Assembly: GCA_965116395.1 (NCBI GenBank)
Contig: OZ220684.1
Span: 3,410,001-3,474,000, forward strand
Reading direction: 5' to 3'
DNA: 64,000 nt
Source: Bin5 sp965116395
GTDB taxonomy: Bacteria > Chloroflexota > Anaerolineae > Caldilineales > Caldilineaceae
The notes under the pieces are model-generated. The model had not been told where the DNA came from and made no database searches. It was given only the letters and a program-made list of their open reading frames with translations. Numbering within the stretch: the stretch's first letter is position 1; the number at the start of each line of letters is the position of its first letter. Position numbers and translations under genes: made by a program. This document shows, in pieces, positions 17,837 to 26,487 of this stretch.

Positions 17837-18784
17837 CTACCTGCGTTGGCGGGGGTCGAGCGCGTCGCGCAGGCCGTCGCCGATGAAGTTGATGCTGAGA
17901 ATCGTAAGGGAGATGAACAGGCCTGGCCAGATAACCAGCCATGGATTCTGGGTGATAAAGTCTTTGTTTTCGAACAGAAGCCGCCCCCACGTAGGCACGT
18001 TGGAAGGAAAGCCCAGGCCGAGGAACGAAAGCGCCGATTCAGTAAGTATCGCCGCAGCCACCCCCAGCGTTGCAGAAACAATGATCGGGCTCAGAACGTT
18101 GGGCAGGATGTGCTGCCACAGGATCAAGGGCTCGCGCGTGCCCACGCTGACCGCGGCCTCTACGAACTCCTTCTCTTTGATCGACAGCACCGACCCACGC
18201 ACAACCCTGGCAGTCGGCATCCAACCCAGGATGCCGATCACGAGTACGACCAGCAGGAAAATCCCCAGTTCCGGGCCGAGCAACGCCTTGAGCGAGTCTC
18301 GGAACAGCATGATTATGACCAGCAGGAGCGGAAGGCTGGGCAGAGCCAGCATCAGATCGGTGAAACGCATCAGAGGGTTGTCAAGCCGCCGGAAGAAACC
18401 GGAGAGTACGCCGACGAGCGTGCCGAACGTGATAGAGACAAACATGGCGAACACGCCCACCGCCAGCGAAATGCGCCCCCCGAAGAGATTACGGGCCAGC
18501 GTGTCCCGCCCCAAGTCGTCCGTGCCAAGTCGGTATTCCACCGACGGCGGCTGGTTGATCGAGTCAATGTCATCGACGATAAAGCTGTACTCCGGGTCCA
18601 CCGTATAGACGAGCGGACCTCCGAGCACCGCCAGAACCAGAAGCCCGAGCACGAATACCCCAACGAGCGCCAGTTTATGGCGGCGAAAGCGCAGCCACAC
18701 ATCCCCCCACAAGGTTCGAAACCGGCGTTCCGGAAGTCCAACTGCCAGGTTGTCAGTGGATGCCGTTTGCGTGCGGACGGCCAT
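17837..18784 (-). CDS. ABC transporter permease, DppC/OppC type
   Basis: A 315-residue inner-membrane protein with an N-terminal membrane segment (LALVGVFVLGLLVLAVLGG) and five further ones in the BPD_transp_1 domain. The coupling loop EAAVSVGTREPLILWQHILPN contains the EAA motif that docks the ATPase. The domain order and RLGTDDLGRDTL stretch before it are typical of the DppC/OppC subunit. Start ATG 18784 has GGAG 5 bp upstream; a GTG at 18790 is possible. Third gene of a binding protein-DppB-DppC operon; no ATPase gene follows, so the transporter depends on ATPases encoded elsewhere. Substrate could be peptide, nickel, or another oligomer. Confidence 0.9.
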   Translation of the reverse strand: MAVRTQTASTDNLAVGLPERRFRTLWGDVWLRFRRHKLALVGVFVLGLLVLAVLGGPLVYTVDPEYSFIVDDIDSINQPPSVEYRLGTDDLGRDTLARNLFGGRISLAVGVFAMFVSITFGTLVGVLSGFFRRLDNPLMRFTDLMLALPSLPLLLVIIMLFRDSLKALLGPELGIFLLVVLVIGILGWMPTARVVRGSVLSIKEKEFVEAAVSVGTREPLILWQHILPNVLSPIIVSATLGVAAAILTESALSFLGLGFPSNVPTWGRLLFENKDFITQNPWLVIWPGLFISLTILSINFIGDGLRDALDPRQRR

Positions 18785-18852
18785 GTTCACTCCAGCGGCC
18801 AGCGATTCACGACAGCTGGCCTGATTGCACAGTGACGATCGGCTAGTGCAGT

Positions 18853-19869
18853 CTAACTGTACCTGATGCGCGGGTCGAGTATGCCATAGATGACATCGGC
18901 AACGAGATTGAAAATAACGATGAGAAAGGCAAAGATAAATGTGACGGTCTGTACCAAGGGGATGTCATTCAGCTGAATCGCGCCGATCAGGAGGGCGCCT
19001 AACCCATTTACCCTGAAAATCTGTTCGGTAATAATTGCCCCGCTGAAGATGGCGGGAATGCCCAACGCAATCAATGTGACCACAGGGATCAGGCTATTTC
19101 GCAAAATGTGGCGGATCACAACATATCGTTCGCGAAACCCCTTGGCCGTCGCAGTGCGTACATAGTCCATTGGGATGTTGTCCAGCATTGACGAGCGCGT
19201 AAAGCGGGCCAGCGTAGCCGCCTGAAAGAAACCCAGGACAGCCACCGGCATGGCGCTCTGTTTCAGCTGCTGGACAAGACTGTCCCAATCTACTATCTGA
19301 AGATTCGTGTCATAAATCATGGGAAACCACTTGAGTTTCACACTAAATAACAGAATCATCAGCAGGCCTGTGAAGAAAGTCGGGATCGAATAGCCGATAA
19401 GCGAAAGGAAGGTTCCGACCTGATCAAAGACTGAGTACTGACGGATTGCAGATACAACGCCGACCGGCACCGCGATCGCAATCGCGACCAGATAGGCCAG
19501 CCCCACGACCCAAAGCGTCTGCGGCATGCGTTCTACGATCATATCCATCACCGGAACGCCGCGACTGCCCCAGGATGTCACCCGTAGCCGTTTCTCGCCA
19601 TCCCCGATCTGAATGTCGAACGCTGTCTCAATCAGAGACAACGGCTCATTGACAAAGAATTGGCGCAACCACAACCCATACTTGACCGGAAAAGGTTCAT
19701 CCAGCCCCATCGCCTTGCGTATTTGCTGGCGGATTTCAGGGCGAATGGTCTCCGGCAAGGCGCTGGTCGGATCGCCGGGCGCGAGGTCGAGCACCGCGAA
19801 TATGACGAAGCTGATGGCGATGAGGGTCGGAATGATTGTGAGAACGCGACGGACGAGATATTGGCCCAC
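18853..19869 (-). CDS. ABC transporter permease, DppB/OppB type
   Basis: A 338-residue inner-membrane protein. It opens with MGQYLVRRVLTIIPTLIAIS, the classic first membrane segment of DppB, followed by DLAPGDPTSAL. Several membrane helices follow, and the EAA-like loop RTATAKGFRERYVVIRHILRNSLIPVVT is visible. It forms the heterodimeric channel with the DppC-type product downstream, 68 bp away. Upstream, a strong hairpin separates it from the substrate-binding-protein gene. It has an atypically long periplasmic loop between helices 1 and 2 (about residues 60-105). Confidence 0.92.
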   Translation of the reverse strand: MGQYLVRRVLTIIPTLIAISFVIFAVLDLAPGDPTSALPETIRPEIRQQIRKAMGLDEPFPVKYGLWLRQFFVNEPLSLIETAFDIQIGDGEKRLRVTSWGSRGVPVMDMIVERMPQTLWVVGLAYLVAIAIAVPVGVVSAIRQYSVFDQVGTFLSLIGYSIPTFFTGLLMILLFSVKLKWFPMIYDTNLQIVDWDSLVQQLKQSAMPVAVLGFFQAATLARFTRSSMLDNIPMDYVRTATAKGFRERYVVIRHILRNSLIPVVTLIALGIPAIFSGAIITEQIFRVNGLGALLIGAIQLNDIPLVQTVTFIFAFLIVIFNLVADVIYGILDPRIRYS

Positions 19870-19894
19870 GGCGGTTTAAGGGGAAAGAGGAAAA

Positions 19895-19925
19895 AGTGGG
19901 AGGAGAGTTTTTCTCTCCTCCCACT
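19895..19925 (-). terminator. Hairpin between the SBP and permease genes (terminator-like on the minus strand)
   Basis: A perfect 13-bp stem, AGTGGGAGGAGAG (19895-19907) with its complement at 19913-19925, encloses a 5-base loop. On the minus strand the second arm runs into a short T-stretch, so it looks like an intrinsic terminator or attenuator. It lies 10 bp beyond the SBP stop and 26 bp before the permease start, where partial termination would give more binding protein than channel. Confidence 0.75.
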
Positions 19926-19935
19926 GCCATTCAAA

Positions 19936-21708
19936 TTAGCGGTGCCATTCACCGACATTCCACATCTGGCTGTCCCAACCGTTGATCCAGACACCTTTGA
20001 GCGTGTCCAGGCGGGCTGAGACTTCGCCGCGGTATACCAGCGGAATCTGGAAGTTGTTCTGAACGTTAATATCGTTGAGCTGCTTCACCAATGCCTCACG
20101 ATCCGGCCCGACAGGAGTCTGCGTCAGCTGTTCAAACAGCGCATCATATTCGGCGCTACAGCCGCGGAAGATGTTGCCGCCGCCCCAGGAGTTTTCCCGC
20201 ATCGGGATCTGTTCGCAAATCCAGTTTGACAGATGCTGTTGCGGGTCTATCGTAGGGCCGGTAGTGTACATCTGCAGGTCCGTATAGAACTTCTGGTAGG
20301 TGTCTGGGCTGTTGGGATCGCCGCCGAAGAAGACGCTGGCATCATGGTTGATCAGTTCGGTCTCGATCCCGATCTGGAGCCACCACTGGCGCAGAAGGGC
20401 CTGCGTTTTCTGACGCACGGAGTTCGTGGAAGTCTGGTAGGAGATCTTCAGCGGAACGCCGTTGTATTCACGGATACCGTCGCCATCAGTATCGAGGACG
20501 TCGTTTTCGTCCAACAGCGCATTGGCGCCGTCGATGTCCTGGGTCAGACAGTTGTCGTTTGAGTCTGAAACGTAGTGGAGCGGGGCCGGGATTACGTTGC
20601 AGGTTGGCTGGCCGGCAAAGCCGTAGAGCTGTTCGGATATGAGGTTGCGATCGATTGCCATCGACATTGCCTGGGGAATCGGCGGGAATGTCAGGAAGGG
20701 ATGGGGATTATCGCCATCCATGTACTCGGAACGATCATCGCCCAAATCGGAATGCGGGTTGGTCTGGTTGATCAGAACGCGCTCGACATAGCCGGCGAAG
20801 GCAGACACCACCTTGCCCAGCCCGGCCGCTTCCATGTCGCGCAGGATGTCAGGCTCAACCTGCAAGTTCCAAGCATAGTCGGCTTCCCCGGTTTCCAGCA
20901 CCGCTCGTGCGGCTGAAGCGGCATCGCCGCCGCCTTTGAAGATCACCGTGTCAAAGTAGGCCGGCTCGCCGTGGTAATGTGGGTTCCGTTCATATACAGC
21001 GACATCGTTGACTTTGAAATCGATGATGCGAAAGGGGCCCGTGCCAAGTGGAGCGGTATTTTGCTCATTGCAGGTCTGGGCAGCCGCGCCGACACAGTCG
21101 GCAAACTGAACGCTGCTGATGATCGGCGTGTTCGCGCCGACAAAAGCGTTATACGGATAGGGCGTCGGCGAATCGAAAGTGATCTTGATTGTGCGGTCGT
21201 CAACCGCTTCGACAGACTCGATGCCCAGAAAAGCCTCGCTGGCGGTGCAGCCAGTGGCTTCATCGGAACAATACTGCCAGGTAAAGACCACATCATCGGC
21301 GGTCACGTCGCTGCCGTCCGACCACAGCAGGCCTTCCTTCAGTGTCCACGTAATGGACATCAGATCTTCCGAGACGCCGCCATTCTCAATCGTTGGGATT
21401 TCCACCGCCAGCCTGGGCACGATTGTACCGTTCGGGTCGTAGTTGGCCAGCGGCTCCAGCGTAATGGCGCCGGCGTCCTGGTCCTTTGTGCCGCCTGACA
21501 GGTAAGGTCCGGGCAAAGAGGCTGCCTGCCAATAGAGTATGGTCAGAACTTTGCTCTCTTCCTCCATCACTTCCTCTTCCGCCATCTCTTCATCCGCCGT
21601 CATGCCCTCGCCGCCCGTTGGCGCCGCGGCGGGACAAGCTGCCAGCAAGAAAGCCATTGCCAGCAAGAGCGCAATGATTCGCAAGGATGAAATGTTTTTC
21701 CCCTTCAT
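19936..21708 (-). CDS. ABC transporter substrate-binding lipoprotein, family 5
   Basis: A 590-residue SBP_bac_5 protein that captures peptides or similar solutes outside the membrane. The start is ATG 21708, with AAGGAGA upstream; the frame extends to 21855 without support. Residues 1-25 are a lipoprotein signal (LLLAMAFLLAACPAAAP, lipobox LAAC), followed by a Glu-rich acidic linker (MTADEEMAEEEVMEEE). Domain motifs include ITWTLKEGLLWSDGSDVTADDVVFTW and GTGPFRIIDFKVNDVAVYERNPHYHG, which are standard for Dpp/Opp/nickel binding proteins. Heads the operon with DppB and DppC. Confidence 0.92.
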   Translation of the reverse strand: MKGKNISSLRIIALLLAMAFLLAACPAAAPTGGEGMTADEEMAEEEVMEEESKVLTILYWQAASLPGPYLSGGTKDQDAGAITLEPLANYDPNGTIVPRLAVEIPTIENGGVSEDLMSITWTLKEGLLWSDGSDVTADDVVFTWQYCSDEATGCTASEAFLGIESVEAVDDRTIKITFDSPTPYPYNAFVGANTPIISSVQFADCVGAAAQTCNEQNTAPLGTGPFRIIDFKVNDVAVYERNPHYHGEPAYFDTVIFKGGGDAASAARAVLETGEADYAWNLQVEPDILRDMEAAGLGKVVSAFAGYVERVLINQTNPHSDLGDDRSEYMDGDNPHPFLTFPPIPQAMSMAIDRNLISEQLYGFAGQPTCNVIPAPLHYVSDSNDNCLTQDIDGANALLDENDVLDTDGDGIREYNGVPLKISYQTSTNSVRQKTQALLRQWWLQIGIETELINHDASVFFGGDPNSPDTYQKFYTDLQMYTTGPTIDPQQHLSNWICEQIPMRENSWGGGNIFRGCSAEYDALFEQLTQTPVGPDREALVKQLNDINVQNNFQIPLVYRGEVSARLDTLKGVWINGWDSQMWNVGEWHR

Positions 21709-21974
21709 GAACTTCTCCTTTTCACCATTTGGCTTTAAGAATCGGTATGTCTCTTCTGCTGCGCACAAGTGTCCTATGATCCAACTAAGTGGGCCATTGC
21801 AGAGCAGCAAGTTCATAAGCGGCAAATGTTGCCATTTGGGGGATTGTCTTAGCACATTTGCACCGAAAAATCGGCCCGCAAGATTGCGGGCTCGTTTCTA
21901 CGATTTGTACTGCCAGTATCCTACCATTCTTTTTTATGGATTACAATAGGACTCAAGCTGCCAGTGGAACTTTA

Positions 21975-23537
21975 TTACGTGTCCTCTGAAAGCTGTTCGC
22001 CAAATTTCTGTAGCCCCGCTGTTACCTTTTCCGGTATCTCGCTGGTGCGTGCGTTCAGAAAGGCCAGAATGCGATCAGGCTGAACGCCCTCGCCGGCGGC
22101 TCTGCTCAAACTGCGCTGGTTGATCTGGTAGAGGAAACGGGGGTAACTGGCCTGCCAACTGCAGAATCGTTCCACCCGAAATCTATCCATCAGCGGCGTT
22201 CCCGCGGGCAGCTCTACAGTGAAATTCTCCTCGACAACTAACGGTTGCCGACGTCCTTCATTGGGCATTTCGCTGTCGTGGCCAAGCCATCGCGCACCCC
22301 AGCCGCTGAGCGAGAACAACAGATCGTCGCCCGCAGAAGGCTCGGCCAGGTCCATGACCGATAGCCAGTAGAGAGGGCCGTTCAGCAGGAAACGAAGCAG
22401 CACTCCTTCCACCTGTTCCCAATGCTCGAAACCGCGCAGATATTCCTCCTGGTTCTGATAGCGGATGTACCAGCTGTCGTAGTCGCCGGTAGGGCGTTGA
22501 AAGTCGGGCTTGGCTTCCTTGATGGCATTAACTACATCTGTCTGACTGTACCAGGCGCCCGGCAGCAACAAGCCCATGAGTTGCAGCATGGCCTCACGCG
22601 TCTGCAATGGATTATTTTGCCAGTCGCCTCCCGAACAGTCGAGGCCTGGAATGCGCTCCAGGTCGTTCCATTCCGGCGAAGTTCGCCAAGCCTCCCACAG
22701 CGTAAAACGCTGCTCCGGCCGCGGTTGTTCCAGGAAGGCATAGACCCGATTCCCTGTAAGGCGCACGCGTTCATCGTCGGCCCGCCGCAACCAGCCCAAT
22801 CGCTTTGCCAGGTGTAGGAGCAGAGCGACGCGAACCTCTTCGATACTGTCGGATGCGACAGGCGCGACGAACGGAGAAACGTACCCGTCTGTCGACTGCA
22901 AACGCATCTTCAGCTGGTCGATGTCCTCCGGTTCGGGCGTGCCATCTGCCTGCAGTCGCAGTCCTTCGGTATGCAGGAATCCCAGTAGCGTGCCGGCATC
23001 TTCCAGAAAGGCGTCCTCCAGTTGCAGCATTCGCGAAGATGGCGGGGGAGGCACAGGCAGTGCGGTCAGACCCGATTCGCCATCGGTTGTTTTGGGCTGT
23101 GGCAGCCAGGGGAGGATATCGCTGGGGATGTAAACGATGGTGTGTGCGTTCTGGCCCACGCCCTTGAAGCCGCGGCCAATCAGCCCGTAGTAATATAGCA
23201 GTTCGGCAACGCTTTCCGGCGTGCTCCAGGGCTGTTCACGTTCCATCATTGCCGGGCCCATCTGGCGGATGCTGCCGTATTCGCGGCTGAACTGCGCTTC
23301 TCGTAATTCGCCCCCCTCCGCGAGCAGGAGGTCCAGAGCCGTCTTGGCCTGGGGATAGGAATCCGTGATCTCCTGGAAGGCCATCAACACCGAAGTAGGT
23401 TCTGTGATCTGGCCGCCCAAGCTATCGATCATCGCCCTGACATTTTTTTCCCCGTCCAGGGTCGCTCCGCGTATTTCTGCAATAACCTGCAACAGGATTT
23501 CCGGATATTCGGCGATCATTTGGTTGGTTTGCGGCAT
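21975..23537 (-). CDS. Helicase-associated-domain protein (XPB/Ssl2-like N-terminal domain family)
   Basis: A 520-residue protein without helicase ATPase motifs. Its segments (EPTSVLMAFQEITDSYPQAK; winged-helix-like GGELREAQFSREYG; later RGFEHWEQVEGVLLRFLLNGPLYWLSVMDLA) resemble stand-alone proteins of the helicase_C_3 / XPB-Ssl2 N-terminal type found in Chloroflexota and actinobacteria, where they sometimes accompany XPB helicases. The C-terminal part VEENFTVELPAGTPLMDRFRVERFCSWQ-YLYQINQRSL matches that group. Function is unproved; a DNA-repair or DNA-binding role is inferred. No XPB gene is present nearby. Start ATG 23537 is the only sensible choice; no strong ribosome binding site. Confidence 0.55.
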   Translation of the reverse strand: MPQTNQMIAEYPEILLQVIAEIRGATLDGEKNVRAMIDSLGGQITEPTSVLMAFQEITDSYPQAKTALDLLLAEGGELREAQFSREYGSIRQMGPAMMEREQPWSTPESVAELLYYYGLIGRGFKGVGQNAHTIVYIPSDILPWLPQPKTTDGESGLTALPVPPPPSSRMLQLEDAFLEDAGTLLGFLHTEGLRLQADGTPEPEDIDQLKMRLQSTDGYVSPFVAPVASDSIEEVRVALLLHLAKRLGWLRRADDERVRLTGNRVYAFLEQPRPEQRFTLWEAWRTSPEWNDLERIPGLDCSGGDWQNNPLQTREAMLQLMGLLLPGAWYSQTDVVNAIKEAKPDFQRPTGDYDSWYIRYQNQEEYLRGFEHWEQVEGVLLRFLLNGPLYWLSVMDLAEPSAGDDLLFSLSGWGARWLGHDSEMPNEGRRQPLVVEENFTVELPAGTPLMDRFRVERFCSWQASYPRFLYQINQRSLSRAAGEGVQPDRILAFLNARTSEIPEKVTAGLQKFGEQLSEDT

Positions 23538-23799
23538 CTATGTTTCCCTGAATCGCCGTTACAATGAATTCCAAAGTCGGGTGTCAGCAACTGGTTGAAC
23601 TGTCAGACTTACGGCCAAAATCTGTAGCGATCGTTTCCGCTCATCGAGGCTGCCTGCTGTGGACGAATGCCAAGTTGCATTCAACATCTACCCGGCCGGG
23701 CGCCTTGCCGCGCCTTGCCAGATCGGGAGCCTTTGTGAGACAATGCGCCCAGACACTAAGATGAAGCGGCAATCTGACAGCGACTGGAGGTCTGTTGAA

Positions 23800-24174
23800 A
23801 TGACCCGCGATTCATCCTTTGTACCCCAAAGCGGCGGCTGGCGCTTTTCCAATATTTTACGCGATTTTGCCGTTGTATGGCAACTGATGGGCGATCCGCA
23901 GGTATCCATTCTGTTGAGAGTCGGTTTCCCCGTGTTGGCAATTCTCTACTGGCTTTCGCCGATCGATCTGTGGCCGGGCATGCCCCTCGATGATATTGCC
24001 GCGGTTGTCCTGGCAGGGCGTCTCTTTGTGAAAATGGCCCCGCAGGCTGCAGTGCGGCGTGCGCAAATACGGCTTGGCCATATTTCACCGGATGAACCGG
24101 ACCGGGAGGTCTGGGACATTTGGGACGAGGACGATAAGACGATCCCCGGAGACTGGCGTGTCGTTGACGACTAG
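23800..24174 (+). CDS. DUF1232/YkvA-like small membrane protein
   Basis: A 124-residue protein. The core VSILLRVGFPVLAILYWLSPIDLWPGMPLDDIAAVVLAGRLFVKMAP is a membrane hairpin with a PIDL-P--DD signature, as in the DUF1232/YkvA family of unknown function. The tail is acidic (DEPDREVWDIWDEDDK). ATG 23800 is chosen because TGGAGG lies 11 bp upstream; an in-frame ATG at 23761 lacks one. It is followed 27 bp later by the M20 peptidase on the same strand. Confidence 0.7.
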   Translation: MTRDSSFVPQSGGWRFSNILRDFAVVWQLMGDPQVSILLRVGFPVLAILYWLSPIDLWPGMPLDDIAAVVLAGRLFVKMAPQAAVRRAQIRLGHISPDEPDREVWDIWDEDDKTIPGDWRVVDD

Positions 24175-24201
24175 CTGTCAAAGGCGCGCCCACCTATCCA
24201 G

Positions 24202-25377
24202 ATGAATAACCATATACATGACCAGGTGGTTGAAGCTATCGACCGCCAGCGGATTGTAGACACTGCCGTGGCGCTGATTGAAGTACCCAGCCCCACCCGC
24301 AGTGCCGGCGCGGCCGCCGATCGCCTGGCCGAAATCCTGGCCTCTGACGGCTTTCCCGTCCAGCGACACGATGCTGACTGGCCGCAGACCCCGGTTGTAA
24401 TCGCCACGCTGGAAAGCGGCAGACCTGGTCCCACTCTCCAGTTTGACGGCCATCTGGATACCGTACATCTTCCCTTCGTGCCGCCGCGGGTGGAAAATGA
24501 CACCGTCTACGGCTCCAGTTCGGCCGATATGAAGGGCGGCATTGCCGCAGCCCTGGAGGCAGTGCGCGTGTTGCGGACCTTGGACGCGTTACCCGGAGGC
24601 AGGGTGCTGTTGACCGCTCATGACCACCACGAAGGGCCGTGGGGGGACGGCCGCCAGGTGCGCGCTATGATACGTGAGGGCCTTCACGGCGACGCTGTCA
24701 TGATGCCGGAGTATCTGGCCGAACCACTGCCGGTTGCCGGCCGGGGCGTGGCAATCTTCCAGGCGACGATTCGCCGCGCGGGCGCGCCCGTGCATGAAGT
24801 GTTGCGTCCGCCTGATACGCCTGATGTGGTGGCAGCCGGCGCTCATTTGGTTACCCGCCTGAACCATTGGAATGAACAATTAAGACAGAGAGCCCATCCT
24901 TTTGCCGGCCATGATTCAACTTTCGTAGGCAACATTCAGTCAGGCGAAATCTACAATCAGTCGCCGTCAGAGTGCCTGGTGCAGGGAACGCGGCGCTGGA
25001 TCCCGCCGGGCGATGGCGCCGCCGTTCGGGAAGAGTTCTCGCAGCTTTTGGACGAGGTCGCAGCCGAAACCGGCACGCAGATCGATGTTGAATACACGGA
25101 ACAGGGTGGTGCCTACGAGATCGATGCCGACAGTCCCCTCGTGCACGCGTTCCAGCAGGCCCACACTGCTGTGGCCGGCTCGCCTTTACCGCTGGGCCCG
25201 AAGCCATTCGTTGACGACGGCAACATTTATGCCTCCATGGCCGGAATCCCCGCACTGACGCACGGGCCCGCGGCAACGGGCGCGCACACACTTTACGAGG
25301 CCGTGCCTGTGGACGAGTTGGTGCGGGTCGCCAAAGTCTATGCCCTCACCGCGGTTGCATTCTGTGGGGGGGCATAA
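24202..25377 (+). CDS. M20-family metallopeptidase (ArgE/DapE/carboxypeptidase type)
   Basis: A 391-residue di-zinc hydrolase that cleaves an amide or peptide bond of a small substrate. FDGHLDTVHLP provides His84 and Asp86, SSSADMKGG provides the bridging Asp109, HDHHEGPWGDG contains the catalytic Glu region, and the C-terminal TGAHTLYEAVPVDEL provides the last metal His. A dimerisation domain sits in the middle. Length is normal. The exact substrate (acyl-amino acid, succinyl-DAP or dipeptide) cannot be told. It follows the DUF1232-like gene and is convergent with the ribokinase gene. Confidence 0.88.
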   Translation: MNNHIHDQVVEAIDRQRIVDTAVALIEVPSPTRSAGAAADRLAEILASDGFPVQRHDADWPQTPVVIATLESGRPGPTLQFDGHLDTVHLPFVPPRVENDTVYGSSSADMKGGIAAALEAVRVLRTLDALPGGRVLLTAHDHHEGPWGDGRQVRAMIREGLHGDAVMMPEYLAEPLPVAGRGVAIFQATIRRAGAPVHEVLRPPDTPDVVAAGAHLVTRLNHWNEQLRQRAHPFAGHDSTFVGNIQSGEIYNQSPSECLVQGTRRWIPPGDGAAVREEFSQLLDEVAAETGTQIDVEYTEQGGAYEIDADSPLVHAFQQAHTAVAGSPLPLGPKPFVDDGNIYASMAGIPALTHGPAATGAHTLYEAVPVDELVRVAKVYALTAVAFCGGA

Positions 25378-25406
25378 GCGAGACTCACGTTGCAGGCGCT
25401 AAGAGA

Positions 25407-26309
25407 TCACTCTTTTTCGGCAAATGTAGTCTCCTCAAGCTCGCTCCTCTTCGGGATCGAGGCAGCCGCGCCGGGCCGGGAAACGCAGAGCGCGGCCGCC
25501 CTCGATGCCAGAGCCAGGGACTGCTTGGTTGATTCCCCGGCGAGTTGTTCGGCCAGAAAATAGCCGATGAATGTGTCGCCGGCCGCGGTCGTGTCCACCG
25601 CTTCGACCGTTTGAGCCGGTGTCCTGATATGCCCCCCGCTGCTAACATAGAGAGAGCCGTCCCCGCCCAGGGTGAGGAGAATCGCGGCATCAGGAAAACG
25701 GGCTTGCAGCATCCCCACAAGTGATACAGGCAAAGCGTCCTCGACCCCTGCCAGAGCCGCGCCCTCCGTCTGATTGACAACCAACAGGGAAACGCCGTCG
25801 AGCGGGTAACCTTGCACCTCCGGCGTCATTGGTGCAGGGTTGAAAGCGACTCTCAACCGTCGTTCGGATGCTTCGCGCAGAATTGCGGGCAGGGAGCTGA
25901 TTTCGTTTTGAAGCAAAACCCAGTCGCCCTCGCCGAAGTGCGAAAGTACATCGTGAGCATCATCGGAGGTCACCGTGAGGTTGGCTCCGCCATACAGGAG
26001 TATCGAGTTTTCGCCAGCAATGTCCACCTGAATGATGGCGTGTCCCGTGGGTTGGTCACCGAGACCGACATGCGTTACGTTGACGCCGTCCGCGGCGATA
26101 GCATCCTTTAACCAAAGTCCTTCAGGCCCAATTCTTCCTGCAAGAAAGACGTCCGCGCCGGCGCGCGCAAGGGCAACCGACTGATTCGCGCCCTTGCCAC
26201 CCTGAAAACGGTGGTACTCCGTGCTGGGCAGCGTCTCTCCCGGGCGTACAAGATGCTCGACCTGGTAGACATGGTCAATGTTGAGTGAGCCGAAAACGAG
26301 AATGGACAT
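25407..26309 (-). CDS. rbsK: Ribokinase-like PfkB-family sugar kinase
   Basis: A 300-residue cytoplasmic kinase that phosphorylates ribose or a nucleoside/sugar with ATP. It begins ILVFGSLNIDHVYQVEHL, with the RPGETL-S-E-HRFQGGKGANQ signature 1 of ribokinases, and ends with DTTAAGDTFIGYFLAEQLAG, signature 2 with the catalytic Asp and anion hole. Length agrees with RbsK. The neighbour on the other side is adenine deaminase, so a nucleoside-salvage role is plausible. No clear ribosome binding site is visible ahead of ATG 26309. Confidence 0.88.
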   Translation of the reverse strand: MSILVFGSLNIDHVYQVEHLVRPGETLPSTEYHRFQGGKGANQSVALARAGADVFLAGRIGPEGLWLKDAIAADGVNVTHVGLGDQPTGHAIIQVDIAGENSILLYGGANLTVTSDDAHDVLSHFGEGDWVLLQNEISSLPAILREASERRLRVAFNPAPMTPEVQGYPLDGVSLLVVNQTEGAALAGVEDALPVSLVGMLQARFPDAAILLTLGGDGSLYVSSGGHIRTPAQTVEAVDTTAAGDTFIGYFLAEQLAGESTKQSLALASRAAALCVSRPGAAASIPKRSELEETTFAEKE

Positions 26310-26398
26310 GGTTCAGATGTCTGGAAGATTGGTACTTTCCAGTGAATTGTAACATTGAGAATTCGGCAGCCAAAAGAGACCTCTATCCCCGCCTACTG

Positions 26399-26407
26399 TG
26401 CTATAAT
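26399..26407 (+). promoter_or_regulatory. Extended -10 promoter upstream of ade
   Basis: TGCTATAAT (26399-26407) is an extended -10 element, with TG one base before a perfect TATAAT. The -35 region 17 bp upstream is weak. It lies about 80 bp before the ade start and points towards it, in the gap divergent with rbsK. Confidence 0.55.
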
Positions 26408-26487
26408 GCCCGCTAACCTGTGGATATGGGACTCTCGGTTTTTTCCGTACTTGCTCTTGGATGTTCCGTTACCTGAAGGAGTGAGCC